A DNA stretch of 64,000 nucleotides, taken from positions 4,712,001 through 4,776,000 of the forward strand of contig CM027378.1 in the NCBI GenBank assembly GCA_015680905.1, written 5' to 3'. The DNA comes from Coptis chinensis (taxonomy: Eukaryota > Streptophyta > Magnoliopsida > Ranunculales > Ranunculaceae). Below are positions 24,053 to 34,494 of the stretch, in pieces. Under the pieces are notes generated by a model that did not search any database, was not told where the DNA came from, and saw nothing but the letters and a program-made list of their open reading frames with translations. A program made the position numbers and the translations under genes. The number at the start of each line of letters is the position of its first letter. The first letter of the stretch is position 1.

Positions 24053-25630
24053 TGACAAGCTTCTTTTTGTGTATGTAGATGGTGTATGGTCGTTGAACAA
24101 AACAGAAGCGTATCAAAACCTAATTATCCCTTAATAAGTAAATGATGAGTAGGGTATCGTTCCACTTTTAAGTGTATGTTATGTGAAGGACAGGACTGGA
24201 AAGGGGGTTTAAGGGATTAAAAAGTATGATTGTAGAGATTTTAGATTCTAATGCTAAACTAAATTAAATTAACTAAACTATTGAGAATTTATAAGAGAGG
24301 GAATTCAAGAGATTAGAATCCACCAATACTTTTAATCTATGACCTTTTGCTTCATGGTTGTTCTCACAAGTAGACTACAATTAGGCAATCGAGCAAGTGT
24401 CGATGCCCTTTTGGACGAAACATCGTTAACAAATAACTCTACTTAAAGTTGTTCCTATGTTCATGTTACTAGTATCTTCTTTCCTTTTATGTGAGCTTGG
24501 GCAGCTATTCAATGAATCACCATCTAAGACAAACACAAGGAATACTTCCCTTACTCTAAAACACTACACAACTAGAAGAAAAGTAGAGAATAATAGTATA
24601 ATATTCAATTACAATAAATAAAACCCTATTCTAGCATTATATTCAACTACAATAAATAAAAGCATGTTACTAGCAAATATTCAATTGCAATAAATAAAAC
24701 TCTAAATTAGCGATATTCAATTGCAATAAATAAAAACCTTAATCTATACTTCCATCCCCTGGTCTGGGCAATGGAACTAATAACTAAAAACATAAAGAAC
24801 TAACCTGATTGAAGAACACCATGAACCAAAAGAATCAACAAACCCTAAGCACTGGCTTCATCTTCTCCCTTGAAGGAGAAGATTAGCCTTCCATAAAGAA
24901 GGAAGAACACGAAGAACGAGAAGAAGAAGAGTCGAAGAACATAAGACTAGAAAGACTAATTTATTAAGACTCAGCTAGTTAAAACCGGTCTTTTATTATT
25001 AATCTCTTTCTGCCTCAAGTTCTGGAGACAAGAATTTAAGTGAATTGGCAAATTACATGAGGCACTTAGGTCCATTATTTATAGAGGTTACAATTAGCTC
25101 TAGAAGCATTCCAAACTGTCATTTGTTTCCTAATACAAATAGACTTCTTTCAGAGTCCAACTTCGTCTCCAAAACTGAGAAAGAATTGGCTACAGTGTCG
25201 ATCCATGCGTCTGGAAGCACTATTCATGCATTTCAGACGCGATCAATGCGCCTGGATGCTCGATCCATGCGTCCTAGACGTGTAAGCCTATTTTGTCTCT
25301 TCTGCTCTATCCTTCTATCCTCTTTTGTGGGATTTGGTCCAAGCAACGAATCCTTTGGCCTTGGATTTCCAAATAGGCTTTAAAATGGGTACAAGTCGCA
25401 TCTTTAATAGCTCAAATTCCTTGGCCTTCTCCATGATTGTCTACGGGCTTCCATGTGATCTTTAATGCTTCAAATTGCTCCATTTTATCCCTTTTTCTCT
25501 AATATTCCACAAAACTCCCTCTTTCACCTGTAGAATCATAAAACATAACTTACAAACACTATTAGTCCACTAAGATGGCTAAACAAGAAGCATAATCGAG
25601 GGTTAAATAGCACTTTTTGAGCACTTATCA
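24053..25630 (-). repeat. LTR, plus-strand right (5' LTR of the minus-strand element)
   Basis: A 1578-bp partner of 16827-18407 with the same internal features: TATA on minus (25076-25084), CAATAAATAAAA repeats (24600-24740) and CATGCGTC-type words (25198-25282). Substitutions are scattered over the length. Confidence 0.93.
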
Positions 25631-25635
25631 CTATG

Positions 25636-26849
25636 GGTGTCATTATATCTAGTCGTGTTTGTATCCACCCGATTGCCATATTAGAGATATCTTTATTTGT
25701 TTAGTCGATATTAGTTTGGTTCTCAAGTGATCTGGCATTTTCCAATCCTTCGTTTATGGGTGTATTTGGAATATGTAGGATTATATGGTTTTGTTGAGGT
25801 TGTTATGGTAACGTGTAGATGTATGTATGTTAGTTGCATTGTATAAGTCGTGTATTAGGATTTTTTGGATGTTGTTTGTATATTTATAGTTTTCTTCTTA
25901 TTCGAGGATTAGTTACTTGACTTAACTTGCATTAGTCGAGATGGTTAAGTAACTGGTTCTACGAACCAATATATTTTTTAGTCGTTGAGTTTACGACTGA
26001 GGTATGAGGTTTTATATTTAGTTTGAATGTATACTTATTAAATTTTCAGGTTAAGATAGGTTTTATATTTATGAAATGTAAAAAATACAGAGAAGACTCT
26101 GCTGAAAATTTTCCAAATAAGCCACGTGTCATAGGTTTGAATTTTGGGGCATTACATCCCCTATGTCCAACTTTTACAAATGTTGCTATCTGACTTTGTA
26201 CAACCTTATTTTCTTATTCACTAAAGCTTAATTAGAAGAACTTGTTATATGAATTTTATTTGTTTTGTAGTTCTTTTTACTGGAATAATCATTAAAACCA
26301 AGTAAATGATTTTTTTGTCATTCACTTTATCTTTGGCATTTTTAAGATTTGGTGGGATCAAGAATGGTCGCTAGGTATTCGATGAAGATGGCCTAGTACT
26401 GTAGTGTGGTAGCTGCCCAAGCCTTATTTTGATCTTTTAGTTCCTTAGTTTTTATTTTTTATTTCTTATATTTTTAACTTTTGCAGATCAAGAAACTTTC
26501 TAGCCAGCAAGAAGACTTCCACCTTGGATAGATGTCAAAGCTCGTAGTTTGTTCGGTGTCTCTAAGAATGTCTTTCGAACTATGATGAAGACTAATCACA
26601 AGTGTTTGACGTGAATGTGACTTGGTCACAATTCTTTCTTAATCCATTCATTTGTATATTATTATTTATGAAGTACCTATTGATTACCTAAGTCTTATGT
26701 CTATTTTTGCTACTGGAATGTTAAATGGAGTTAGCATTTATGAATGTTATTTGAATTTTAATGGATTATATTTTAAGTGTATATTTGTTGTAGGCCTAAT
26801 TCAATGTGAAAGGTCTGTTTTCAAATACATACAAGTTTTTTTTTTGAAA
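25636..26849 (+). other. Right interior of the nested CACTA-like element
   Basis: No named gene. A possible terminal exon follows TTTTGCAG and runs from 26487 to a stop at 26531 (IKKLSSQQEDFHLG), with a T-rich 3'-UTR-like stretch afterwards. This may be the last exon of the element's own gene or of a captured gene. A short ORF at 26652-26957 is hydrophobic noise reaching into the subterminal repeats. Confidence 0.35.
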
Positions 26850-27101
26850 AAAATTATAACATTTATCACAATTTTGCCAGAACTGTCACAAAATATACGT
26901 TTTTTTGTGACGGTTTTTGAGCAGTTGTTACTATTTTTTATGGCTGAGAGAGGCTAGTCTAGAACAAATATTTGTGACGGTTTTGGGAAAAAAATAAATG
27001 ACTCTCACTCCGTCACGGTTTTGGAAAAAAAAAACAAACAGTAACAAAAGACTTTTTGTCACCGTTTTTAACAGTGATATAAAACATTTTTTCTTGTAGT
27101 T

Positions 27102-27473
27102 TGTCTATATCTAGTAGGCTAGTAGCTACTCACCAAGCACCGGAGAGATGAAGTCTCACAAATAGTGAGTCAGCTGGTCGCTATATGTGAAACTTGCGCG
27201 CATGCTTTCAAAATTACTTAGTTGAATGGGAAGGTCTTAAAACCATGCAAATGATTCCCAACACATTAACCACTCAGTAGCCACCGTTTTCATACAATCA
27301 TGAATCACAAAAAAAGTCTTTCACTGAACAAAGACACAAATAATCTTTATATTAAGCCTTGGGATACAGATAAATAATTCGATGAAGCTTATGATGCCAA
27401 ATTGAAAATGTAATCCGCCTTGTATCTCAAGAGACCATAGCTTTCAGCCTGTGGAATACTTTAGAAGATTTCT
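27102..27473. other. Copia internal leader/gag remnant
   Basis: Sequence resuming the copia element after the CACTA insertion. Near 27400-27470 the plus strand has gag-like words in broken frames (VSQETIAFSLWNTLEDFYEK, cf. the LW-x-L-x2-x-Y pattern of copia gags). Otherwise nothing is recognised. Confidence 0.4.
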
Positions 27474-28073
27474 ATGAGAAGACAAGAAAAGATGCACAAA
27501 ATAGCTCCTGTCACTCAGAGATCCTTGTTACAGAAAAGCAAGAGAGAGACAAAAGGAGAAAAGCATCTCATTCTAGAGGTGAGGACAAAAGAAAATCTAG
27601 GAGGGCGAGCAGACCTCCTAAGAAAGACTTGTTGTGTTCTCATTGCGGTATCTATGGCCACTTCAAGTATGAATGCATAGAATTGAAGATGGATGAGAAG
27701 ACTAGTACCGTACAAGAAGACAAGTTAGAGTTGAAAGAAAACACCACCAGTAGAGACTCCACAGTCATAGCTTCAGAAGGTGAAGTAGGAATTGTGTCAG
27801 ATGGTGACAAGTTATGCTTGAGCACTTCAAGCCAGGGTACAGAGTGGATGGTAGATACAGGTGCTTCTTACCACGTCACACCCCACGAGAGTTTCTTCAC
27901 TACCTACAAATCTGGTGATTTTGGTGAGATGAAGATGGGAAATAATGAAGTCTCAAAGATTGTAGGCATTGGGGATGTTCATATAGAAACCAATGTCGGC
28001 TACACCTTGATACTCATGGATGTAAGACATGTCCCTGACATTCGGCTAAGCCTAATTTCCATTGGGAAGTTAG
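27474..28073 (+). pseudogene. Copia gag zinc knuckle and protease
   Basis: LLCSHCGIYGHFKYEC (about 27630-27680) is a CCHC knuckle (CX2CX4HX4C). It is followed by EWMVDTGASYHVTPH (27840-27890), the copia aspartic protease active site, and VRHVPDIRLSLISIGKL, which normally runs on into the integrase. The frame stops at 28073, where a solo LTR was inserted between GKL and the following DDD residues. Confidence 0.85.
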
Positions 28074-29333
28074 TGATAGGGTTATATACTAAAAACATTA
28101 CTTTTGTAATAACTCTAATTCTTTATATTTTGAATGAGAATCATATGGGCAAATGTTATGAATATTATATATGTTATTAGTTATATGCATGCGTCTAATA
28201 CTTTATGTTGTAGATGATATGGTGTGTGGTGACACACAGAAGATCATATCATCAGTACCTTATAAAGTATAAGTAAACGTTTCACAACCTAGATGGATTT
28301 GGACAAACCATTGGTACGGTTGTAGTATAATATGGTATTAGTCTATCTTGACTACATGATTACACTAGTACACTTTGTGTGTATTGAACAAGACCAAGTG
28401 AGGTTGTTTCTCTTTATACTGACTATATAAGAGAATAAACACCTCTATTATTATGGATGCTTGTCCTCTTAATCCGGATATAATAAAGGGCACTTACGTG
28501 CATTGTACATTGCTTTAAATCATCAATGAGTGAGGTTCATTTGTGAATCAACAAACTCGATGGATTGGATAATGACATTATATGTAAGGTGTGTTGTTGA
28601 TTATAGAAGGAATCTGTGACCTGCATGAAGTCGGGCTGATGATGTCCCCTTGAGGAGCTCATAAGGATTGTCATGTAAACCATACAGGTGGATTTAATCC
28701 GACATGACAATGAGGTTGAGTGGTACTACTCAAGGACATAAGAAGTTGATTAATGTAGTTGTCAGTAACTTGACTTAATTAACGGGCATTCGATATCTTA
28801 AACACGGGGAGATCAACAAGCATATAATATGGAGCCCATAAACGTAACATGTAATTTGGGATTAGGGTGGTAGTGCAACAATAGCCTTTAGTGGAATAAG
28901 CCATTTATTGATGGACTTGGGTCGTGTGTTCTGGGCAAACATGGGAAGCCCAAGCCCATCAGGAGGCCCAACCCTAATTTCTCCTCATGGTCCCTGTTGT
29001 AGCCTATAAATAGAAACCTCTTTCTCTGGCCATTTTTACCAAGGTTTTGCTCAAGAAAAGTGAGATCCAAATTTGGTTCCAACTTTGTGAGTGAGAGAGG
29101 CCAAGAGAGAAAGAAGAGGCTAGAAGATCGTTGCCCACACAATGTCCATTCTAAGGATAGGAATACAACAGAAGATCAAGAGGTTGCTGATTTCGTAGAT
29201 CTTGGATTCTCAGAAAAATCATAGCCGATCTAAAGGTATAATTTCTATCCAAAATAGTGAGAACCCTTTATTCCGCTGCGCATGGGTTTTCACGGTTTGT
29301 AAATCATTAACTGCGACCATAACAGTTCCTACA
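28074..29333 (+). mobile_element. Solo LTR (copia type), 1260 bp
   Basis: The sequence starts TGATAGGGTTATATAC and ends CAGTTCCTACA, flanked by the perfect 5-bp duplication GTTAG (28069-28073, 29334-29338). It contains a TATA box TATAAATA (29005-29012) with downstream leader and no coding sequence, which is what one LTR left by recombination between two looks like. The end, TTCCGCTGCGC about 60 bp before the terminus, resembles Ty1/copia LTRs. The orientation is read from the TATA box. Confidence 0.88.
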
Positions 29334-32200
29334 GTTAGATGATGATGGCTTTCTAAACTCGTTTGGTAACAAGGTATGGAAACTGAGCAGATGTTCCATT
29401 ATAGCAGCCAAAGGGAAGAAAACTTGCTCTCTTTACAAGACACAATCTAGTTTGTGTAAAGCAGAAGTAAATGCGGCAGAAGAAGAAGCTTCCTCCGAAC
29501 TATGGCACAAGAGACTGTGTCATATGGGCGAAAAAGGCATGGAAGTTTTTGCCAAGCAAAAGGCCTTGCCAGATATAAAAGGTACGCATTTAAATAGATG
29601 CACTCATTATTTGGTAAGAAAGCAACACAGGGTATCTTTCCAAAGATTCCTGTCTCACAAAAAGGACAATGTCCTTGAGCTAGTTCACACTGACCTATGT
29701 GGTCTTATGAAAGTAAAGTCCCACAGGAGAGCTTTGTACTTCTTGACTCTCATTGATGATGTGTCAAGACCAAGGATGAAGTACTTGGCGTGTTCAAGAC
29801 TTTCCATAGCATGGTTGAAAAAGAGACAGGGAAGCCTTTGAAGTGTATTCGCTCAAATAATGGGGGTGAGTACATAGGGCCATTTGAAGAGTATTGCAAG
29901 AGTTATAGGATTCGTCATTCAAGAGTCATGGGATTCATCATGAGCAGACCATTCCCAAGACACCGCAACAGAATGAAATAGCCGAGAGAATGAACCGGAC
30001 CATTGTAGAGAGGATGAGATGCATGCTGTCTCACTCTAAGTTACCTAGAAGCTACTGGGTAGAAGCGGGCAATGCGTACAGCTGTGCATGTGATCAATCT
30101 ATCGCCGTCAAAGCCTCTGAATAGTGATTATCCAGAGAGAGTACGGTCAGGCAGAGATGTTGATTATAGATACTTTAGGGTATTTGGGTGCATGGCATTT
30201 GTTCATATTCCCAAGGATGAGAGATCCAAGCTTGATGACAAAGCCAAGTAGTGCATTTTTCTAGGTTATGGGGATGAGAAGTTTGGCTACAAACTCTATG
30301 ATTCATTAACAAGAAGATAATCCGAAGTCGAGATGTTGTGTTCTTGGAAGACCAAACCATAGCAGATTTTGAGGAGGGTGAGAAGCTACAAGCTTTCACT
30401 AATGATCTTGTTGATTCAGAACTAAAAGATCCTACTGTGGAACATGCAGAAGGCATTGAGAATGCAGAGAACCATAGGTTTGAAGCTCATGATGATGATC
30501 CTATTGCTTATGATGGGATAAAATCTATTGATATAAAAGATGCAGATAAAGTGCATGAACCACCACCTGAGCAAGCAGAAGTGTATCCTCCTGAGGCACA
30601 AGAAATTAGGGCAAGGAGGTCAGACAGAGAGAGACAAGCTTCAACCAAGTATCCACCACATACATATGTTTTACTATCTGATGGTGGAGAACCTATGTAC
30701 TATCAAGATGTTCTTGAAGGTACATACAAAGAGAAGTGGTTGAAGGTTATGCATGATGAGATGGATTCTTTGCATAAGAATCACACTTATGAGTTAGTTG
30801 AGAAACTAAAAGGAAGAAAAATTCAAAAAAATAAGTGGATCTACAAAGTCAAGCATGAGGAGAATAATCCACACCCAAGGCACAAAGCTCGCCTTGTTGT
30901 GAAGGGATTCGGTCAAAGGAAAGGTATTGACTTTGATGAAATTTTCTCTCCTGTAGTTAAGATGACTTCTATCAGGGTGGTATTGGGTCTGACCGCAAGT
31001 ATGAACCTAGAGGTTGAGCAGCTAGATGTTAAGACAACTTTTCTTCATGGAGACCTTGAAGAAGGTGTCTACATGGACTAACCAGAGGGGTTTGAGGTCA
31101 AAGGCAAGGAGCACCTAGTATGCAAGCTGATAAAGAGCTTGTATGGGTTAAAGCAGGAACCGAAACAGTGGTACATAAAGTTTGATTCTTTTATGGCGAA
31201 GCAAGGATATAAGAAATCTGCTTCCGATCATTGTGTGTTCGTTCAGAAATTTCCAGATGGGGATTTCATAGTCCTTTTGTTGTATATGGATGATATGTTG
31301 ATAGTTGGCCCGAACATCAATAAAATATCCAAGCTGAAGAAAGACTTGAGTAAGTCCTTTGAGATGAAGGATTTGGGTCAAGCAAAGTAGATACTTGGGA
31401 TGTGGATCACTCGTGACAGAAAGAGTGGGAAGTTGTGGCTTTCTCAAGAAAGCTACATTAAGAAGGTGTTGAAGAGATTCAACATAGATCAAGCGAAGCG
31501 AGTCAGTTGTCCGCTTGGTGGCCAGTTCCGCATGACCAAAGAGATGTATTCAAAGGGTGAGCATGAGCAGAGTCAGATGGAAAAGATTCATTATGCATCC
31601 GTATTGGGCAACTTGATGTATGCAATGGTGTGTACAAGACCGAATATTGCTTTCGCCGTTGGTGTTGTAAGCCAATTTCTGTCAAATCCGGGTAAGGAGC
31701 ATTGGGAAGGGGTCTAGTGGATATTGAGATATCTCAAGGGCACTTCCAAATCGTGTTTGTGTTTTGGTGGAAGTAAGCCCTTACTTGAAGGCTACAATCG
31801 ACGGAGACATGGCGGTGATGTTGACTTCGATGAAGTCCACCTCCGGTTATCTGGTTACTTTTGCAGGGGGAGCAGTTTTTTGGCAATCTAAGTTGCAAAA
31901 GTGTGTTGCCCTCTCCACTATAGAAGCCGAGTATATTGCAGCCACTGAGTGTTGCAAAGAGATGTTATGGATGAAGAGGTTCTTCGATGAACTAGGGCTA
32001 AAGCAGAAACAGTTTGTAGTTCTATTTGACAGTCAGAGCGCCATCCATTTGAGCAAGAATTTGAGTTTTCATTCTAGATCCAAGCACATACATGTGTGTT
32101 ATCATTAGATTAGAGAAGTACTCGAAAACAAGCATTTCTGCATTAAGAAGATCCATACCGACAAGAATGGGTCGGATATGATGACCAAAGTCTTACAGGT
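29334..32200 (+). pseudogene. Copia integrase, reverse transcriptase and RNase H
   Basis: Integrase starts with ELWHKRLCHMGEKGM (29500-29550), but the second zinc pair reads NRCTHYLV, so one Cys is lost. HTDLCGLMKV (29690) is the first catalytic region. RT blocks follow: WIYKVKHEENN (30838), ARLVVKGFGQ (30890), EQLDVKTTFLHGDLEEGVYM (31015-31075) and LLLYMDDMLIVG (31270-31310) with YMDD intact. RNase H shows SGYLVTFAGGAVFWQSKLQ (31845-31905) and LSTIEAEYIA. Stops at 31081, 31390, 31717 and 32108 and frame shifts at about 29820, 29980 and 30250 kill it. The lineage is Tork/Tnt1-like by motif order. Confidence 0.88.
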
Positions 32201-32291
32201 AAGTTTGATGTTTGTTGTGCTACCGCCGGAATGGTAGCACACTCCTCCTGTTGATTTGGAAATTGCATGGAGGTATCCACCCTCGCCGTTC

Positions 32292-32304
32292 GAGAGGAGG
32301 AGAT
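32292..32304 (+). other. Copia polypurine tract
   Basis: GAGAGGAGGAGAT sits directly before the right LTR start at 32305, the position expected for a PPT. Confidence 0.75.
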
Positions 32305-32440
32305 TGTTGGAGTTATCCCTCACAAGAGGATGAAAAAAGAAATCAGTTATACGTTACAAGGTTTGGAGCGTGCACTCGATTGGGCCTAAACCCAGTAGCG
32401 CCTCTTGAAATGCTTGGAAGTCGCGAATAGGTTGTTGAGG
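32305..32440 (+). repeat. Copia right LTR (approximate end)
   Basis: It starts TGTTGGAGTTATCCCTCACA like the left copy. The end is uncertain: similarity to the left LTR fades after about 125 bp, and the sequence from 32440 to 32565 is neither clearly LTR nor clearly BAHD. Confidence 0.55.
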
Positions 32441-32594
32441 CGCCTTTTGCTATTTGAACATTGGCCTTGCCGAAGCGGCTGCCGATGCCCATGCCTATTT
32501 TTGGGGTTTCTAATTCGCTACAGTAGAGTAACTGACCGAACCGCTGCATAACCGACCGAACCGCAGCACCCAGAATATCATTTACCGTTAAATC

Positions 32595-32962
32595 TAGGGG
32601 TGTGCAAAAAAACTGACAAAATCGACCGAACCGAACTGAACTAGTCGGTTTCGGGTCGGTTATATTTATGAGTCGGTTCAGTTTGGCTAAGTATATTTGA
32701 AAACCGATAGAGTCGGTTCGGTCATCGGTTTAGTATTTAAAAATATATAAAAACCGATCAGATCGGGTCGGTTAACATCGATTAAACCGTAACTCAGTCG
32801 GTTTGGTTCGGGTAATGGTTTAACTGGAAATTAGTTCGGTTCGATTCGGTTAGTATAACAAAGCCAGTTCGGTTCGGTTCCAAAAAAATATAAACCGATA
32901 GAGTCGGTTCTGTTGTTAGTTTAGACCCAAACCCGACCGAAACTGACCCGTGCACACCCCTA
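32595..32962. mobile_element. Non-autonomous hAT MITE, 368 bp
   Basis: Termini TAGGGGTGTGCA and TGCACACCCCTA are a perfect 12-bp inverted repeat, flanked by the perfect 8-bp duplication GTTAAATC (32587-32594, 32963-32970). The interior is rich in CGGTTCGGT-type repeats and their complements. It has no coding capacity. Its insertion splits BAHD copy 2. Confidence 0.94.
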
Positions 32963-33265
32963 GTTAAATCAATAGTAGCGTGGACGAACTTAGCTCCAGC
33001 GTTATTGCACTTGATAAAAACCGAGATGGTGTTGTCATCATGTGTTTCAATAGCTAAACGGCCTGAGAGGAAAAAAATGATCAAGTGTGCGAGATAGAGA
33101 CGTTTTCATTTGAGTGATCCACGTGTCTCTTGGTAGTTGGTGGAACATAAGACCCCTTTCAATGTTGTTCACTCCGAGAAAGTTGAGATCTCTTGGAGTT
33201 AGTTCAATACGATGAGTTGACTCGGTATGTGATGATGTTGGTCGAACGGTCTCAGTGGATATGAT

Positions 33266-33912
33266 CATAGTCATAAATTCGGAGTTTCGACATCAATTCG
33301 ACAAGGATGAAATCATTAATTCGTACAAATTCGTTAAAAAAATCGGAAAAAAAATCAAGAAACCCCATAAATAATTAAAACGTAAAATAGTATACAATGT
33401 TTGATTGTGCATCATGTCATGGTTACTTCAACCATATATCAAATTCAAAATTTACAAATATATGTAAAGCCTTGTTATATCTTATGATATTCTACAAATA
33501 ATTGCAATTTAGAAAATAAAATATTAAAATAAAATAATATAAAGTTATCAATCATAAAAAAATTGGAAAAAATCGGTAAACATCGAGAATTATGAGACTT
33601 TTACCGTTTTTATTGTTTATTCGTTTTGAAATTCGAATCTGTCAATTCCGAGACTTTTTACTTCGGAGACTTTTTACGTTTTTTTGAAAAAATCAGAGAT
33701 TTTTGTACAAATAATTGCAATTTAGAAAATAAAATATTAAAATAAAATAATAAAAAGTTATCCATCATAAAAAAAATTGGAAAAAGTCGGTAAACATCGA
33801 GAATTATGAGACTTTTACCGTTTTTATTGTTTATTCGTTTTGAAATTCAGTAATTTGTCAATTCGGAGATTTTTTACGTTTTTTTGAAAAAATCGGGGAA
33901 TTTTGTGACTAT
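33266..33912. mobile_element. Mutator-like non-autonomous element, 647 bp
   Basis: The ends CATAGTCATAAATTCGG and CCCCGATTTT-side GAATTTTGTGACTAT form an imperfect inverted repeat. The 9-bp flanks GGATATGAT (33257-33265) and GGAGATGAT (33913-33921) differ at one base, the MULE duplication length. Removing it joins the BAHD N-terminus in frame (codons after about residue 11). The interior carries a tandem duplication of about 215 bp and no gene. Confidence 0.75.
33492..33905. repeat. Tandem duplication of about 215 bp in the MULE-like element
   Basis: The segment starting ACAAATAATTGCAATTTAG at 33492 recurs at 33707 with few changes, including AATATTAAAATAAAATAAT and ATCGAGAATTATGAGAC. The second copy ends near the element terminus. 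Confidence 0.88.
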
Positions 33913-33948
33913 GGAGATGATACGAAATTTGACATTTGCATTACTCAT

Positions 33949-34494
33949 TTTTCTTCTCTGCTTCTGTCTCAACTCCTCAAGCTTAAACTGCAAAAACAAG
34001 TTAGAGGAGTGAATGAAAAACGTTGTGGAGAGACTTTAATAACGGAGGGAAAAAATCCGGTTAGATTTGGATAAGGTCGTGTATTATACTATTGAAAAAC
34101 GTCGTGTATTATACTATTATTACTATTATTACTAGCTTTTGAACATGTCCTACGAATGAGTGCCGTTGTAATAAATTATTTTGAAAATATTAGCAACTGA
34201 GATATGAATATTATATTGATCACTCATTCAAATTTCTTGCAACGCGAAAACCCCATTCTCAATAAAACCATGATTGATAAAACCCTTCGACTTCTTTTTG
34301 TAGTTTAATAATAGAAGTTTGATTGAAGTTTCGTAAGAATGCCTAATGAGGCGAAAATCATAATGAAGCCACTTGAATAACAAAACAATCCCAATCATAC
34401 GAAAATATATATGATAAACACCATTTTAAATGTAAAACTATATTTGTAGAGACATTCTTACTACATATCATACAACTATGTTTTGAGGTTAGTA
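33949..34494. other. Upstream flank of BAHD copy 2 and AT-rich spacer
   Basis: A CT-rich stretch with AAGCTTAA directly upstream of 33948 mirrors the copy-1 promoter area. A short direct repeat, GTCGTGTATTATACTATT, occurs at about 34076 and 34101. No gene recognised in the rest. Confidence 0.45.

Larger units (their letters stand above)
16827..25630 (-). mobile_element. Ty3/gypsy element with gag-protease but no polymerase (TR-GAG-like)
   Basis: Two LTRs (16827-18407 and 24053-25630) start TGACAAGC and end CACTTATCA as read on plus, and are flanked by the perfect 5-bp duplication CTATG (16822-16826, 25631-25635). The primer-binding site lies next to the right LTR on the minus strand, so transcription runs right to left. 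The interior (18408-24052) encodes gag, protease and a coiled-coil/zinc-knuckle-like segment, but there is no trace of RT, RNase H or integrase. The gag and LTR starts resemble the complete element at 40902-58183, so it was probably mobilised by an Athila/Tat-type partner. It sits within the CACTA element. Confidence 0.92.
12442..27101. mobile_element. CACTA-like element nested in the copia element
   Basis: The left end reads CACTAGTACAAAAAAGGG (12442) followed by repeated TTTGTGACTGTTTT and AAACGGTCACAAAT units to about 12660. The right end (26850-27101) has inverted copies, TTTGTGACGGTTTT, and finishes TTTTTTCTTGTAGTT; its reverse complement is one base off a canonical CACTACAAGAAAAAA. Subterminal repeats of one motif in opposite orientation at both ends are the CACTA hallmark. 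No transposase is visible: the interior holds possible captured exons, a MITE and an 8.8-kb gypsy element. The 3-bp duplication is not convincing (AGT on the left), so the exact right boundary may be off by a few bases. Confidence 0.7.
11665..32440 (+). mobile_element. Decayed Ty1/copia retrotransposon hosting nested insertions
   Basis: TGTTGGAGTTATCCCTCACA occurs at both 11665 and 32305, marking the two LTR starts. A purine tract, GAGAGGAGGAGAT, immediately precedes the second, as a polypurine tract should, and a sequence close to a tRNA-Met primer site (TGGTAGAAGCTCAG) lies near 11800. Copia-order coding remains (zinc knuckle, protease, integrase, RT, RNase H) run from 27474 to 32170. Roughly 16 kb of the span is later insertions. 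The LTRs are short (about 135 bp by the primer site), have diverged strongly, and I could not match a target duplication, so outer ends are approximate. Confidence 0.7.
32566..33948 (-). pseudogene. BAHD acyltransferase pseudogene, copy 2, 5' part
   Basis: The start at 33948 gives MSNANVKFRI, aligned with MSSANTKVRF of copy 1. After the Mutator-like insert (33266-33912) the frame continues IISTETVRPTSS, IELTPRDLNFLGVNN, RGLMFHQLP, and LDHFFPLRPFSY (33050-33265). Then come DDNTISVFIKCNNAGAKF and FVHATIDLT (32975-33060), and, after the hAT insert (32595-32962), VNDIL. Similarity then stops short of HxxxD. N-terminal blocks are better preserved than in copy 1. The remaining 3' part is probably 11300-11664, about 21 kb away across the copia stack. 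Confidence 0.82.

Noticed and set aside
27090..27104. Exact CACTA right boundary with 3-bp duplication
   Set aside because: The end reads GTAGTT rather than GTAGTG and flanks do not match (AGT versus TGT or TTG). The family evidence is retained but not the exact base.
28888..29142. Minus-strand ORF in the solo LTR
   Set aside because: It lies antisense in the promoter and leader part of the LTR and has no motif.
32440..32565. Minus-strand ORF continuing BAHD copy 2 (QRFGQLLYCSELE)
   Set aside because: It does not align with copy 1 or with known BAHD blocks; more likely LTR or other inserted sequence.
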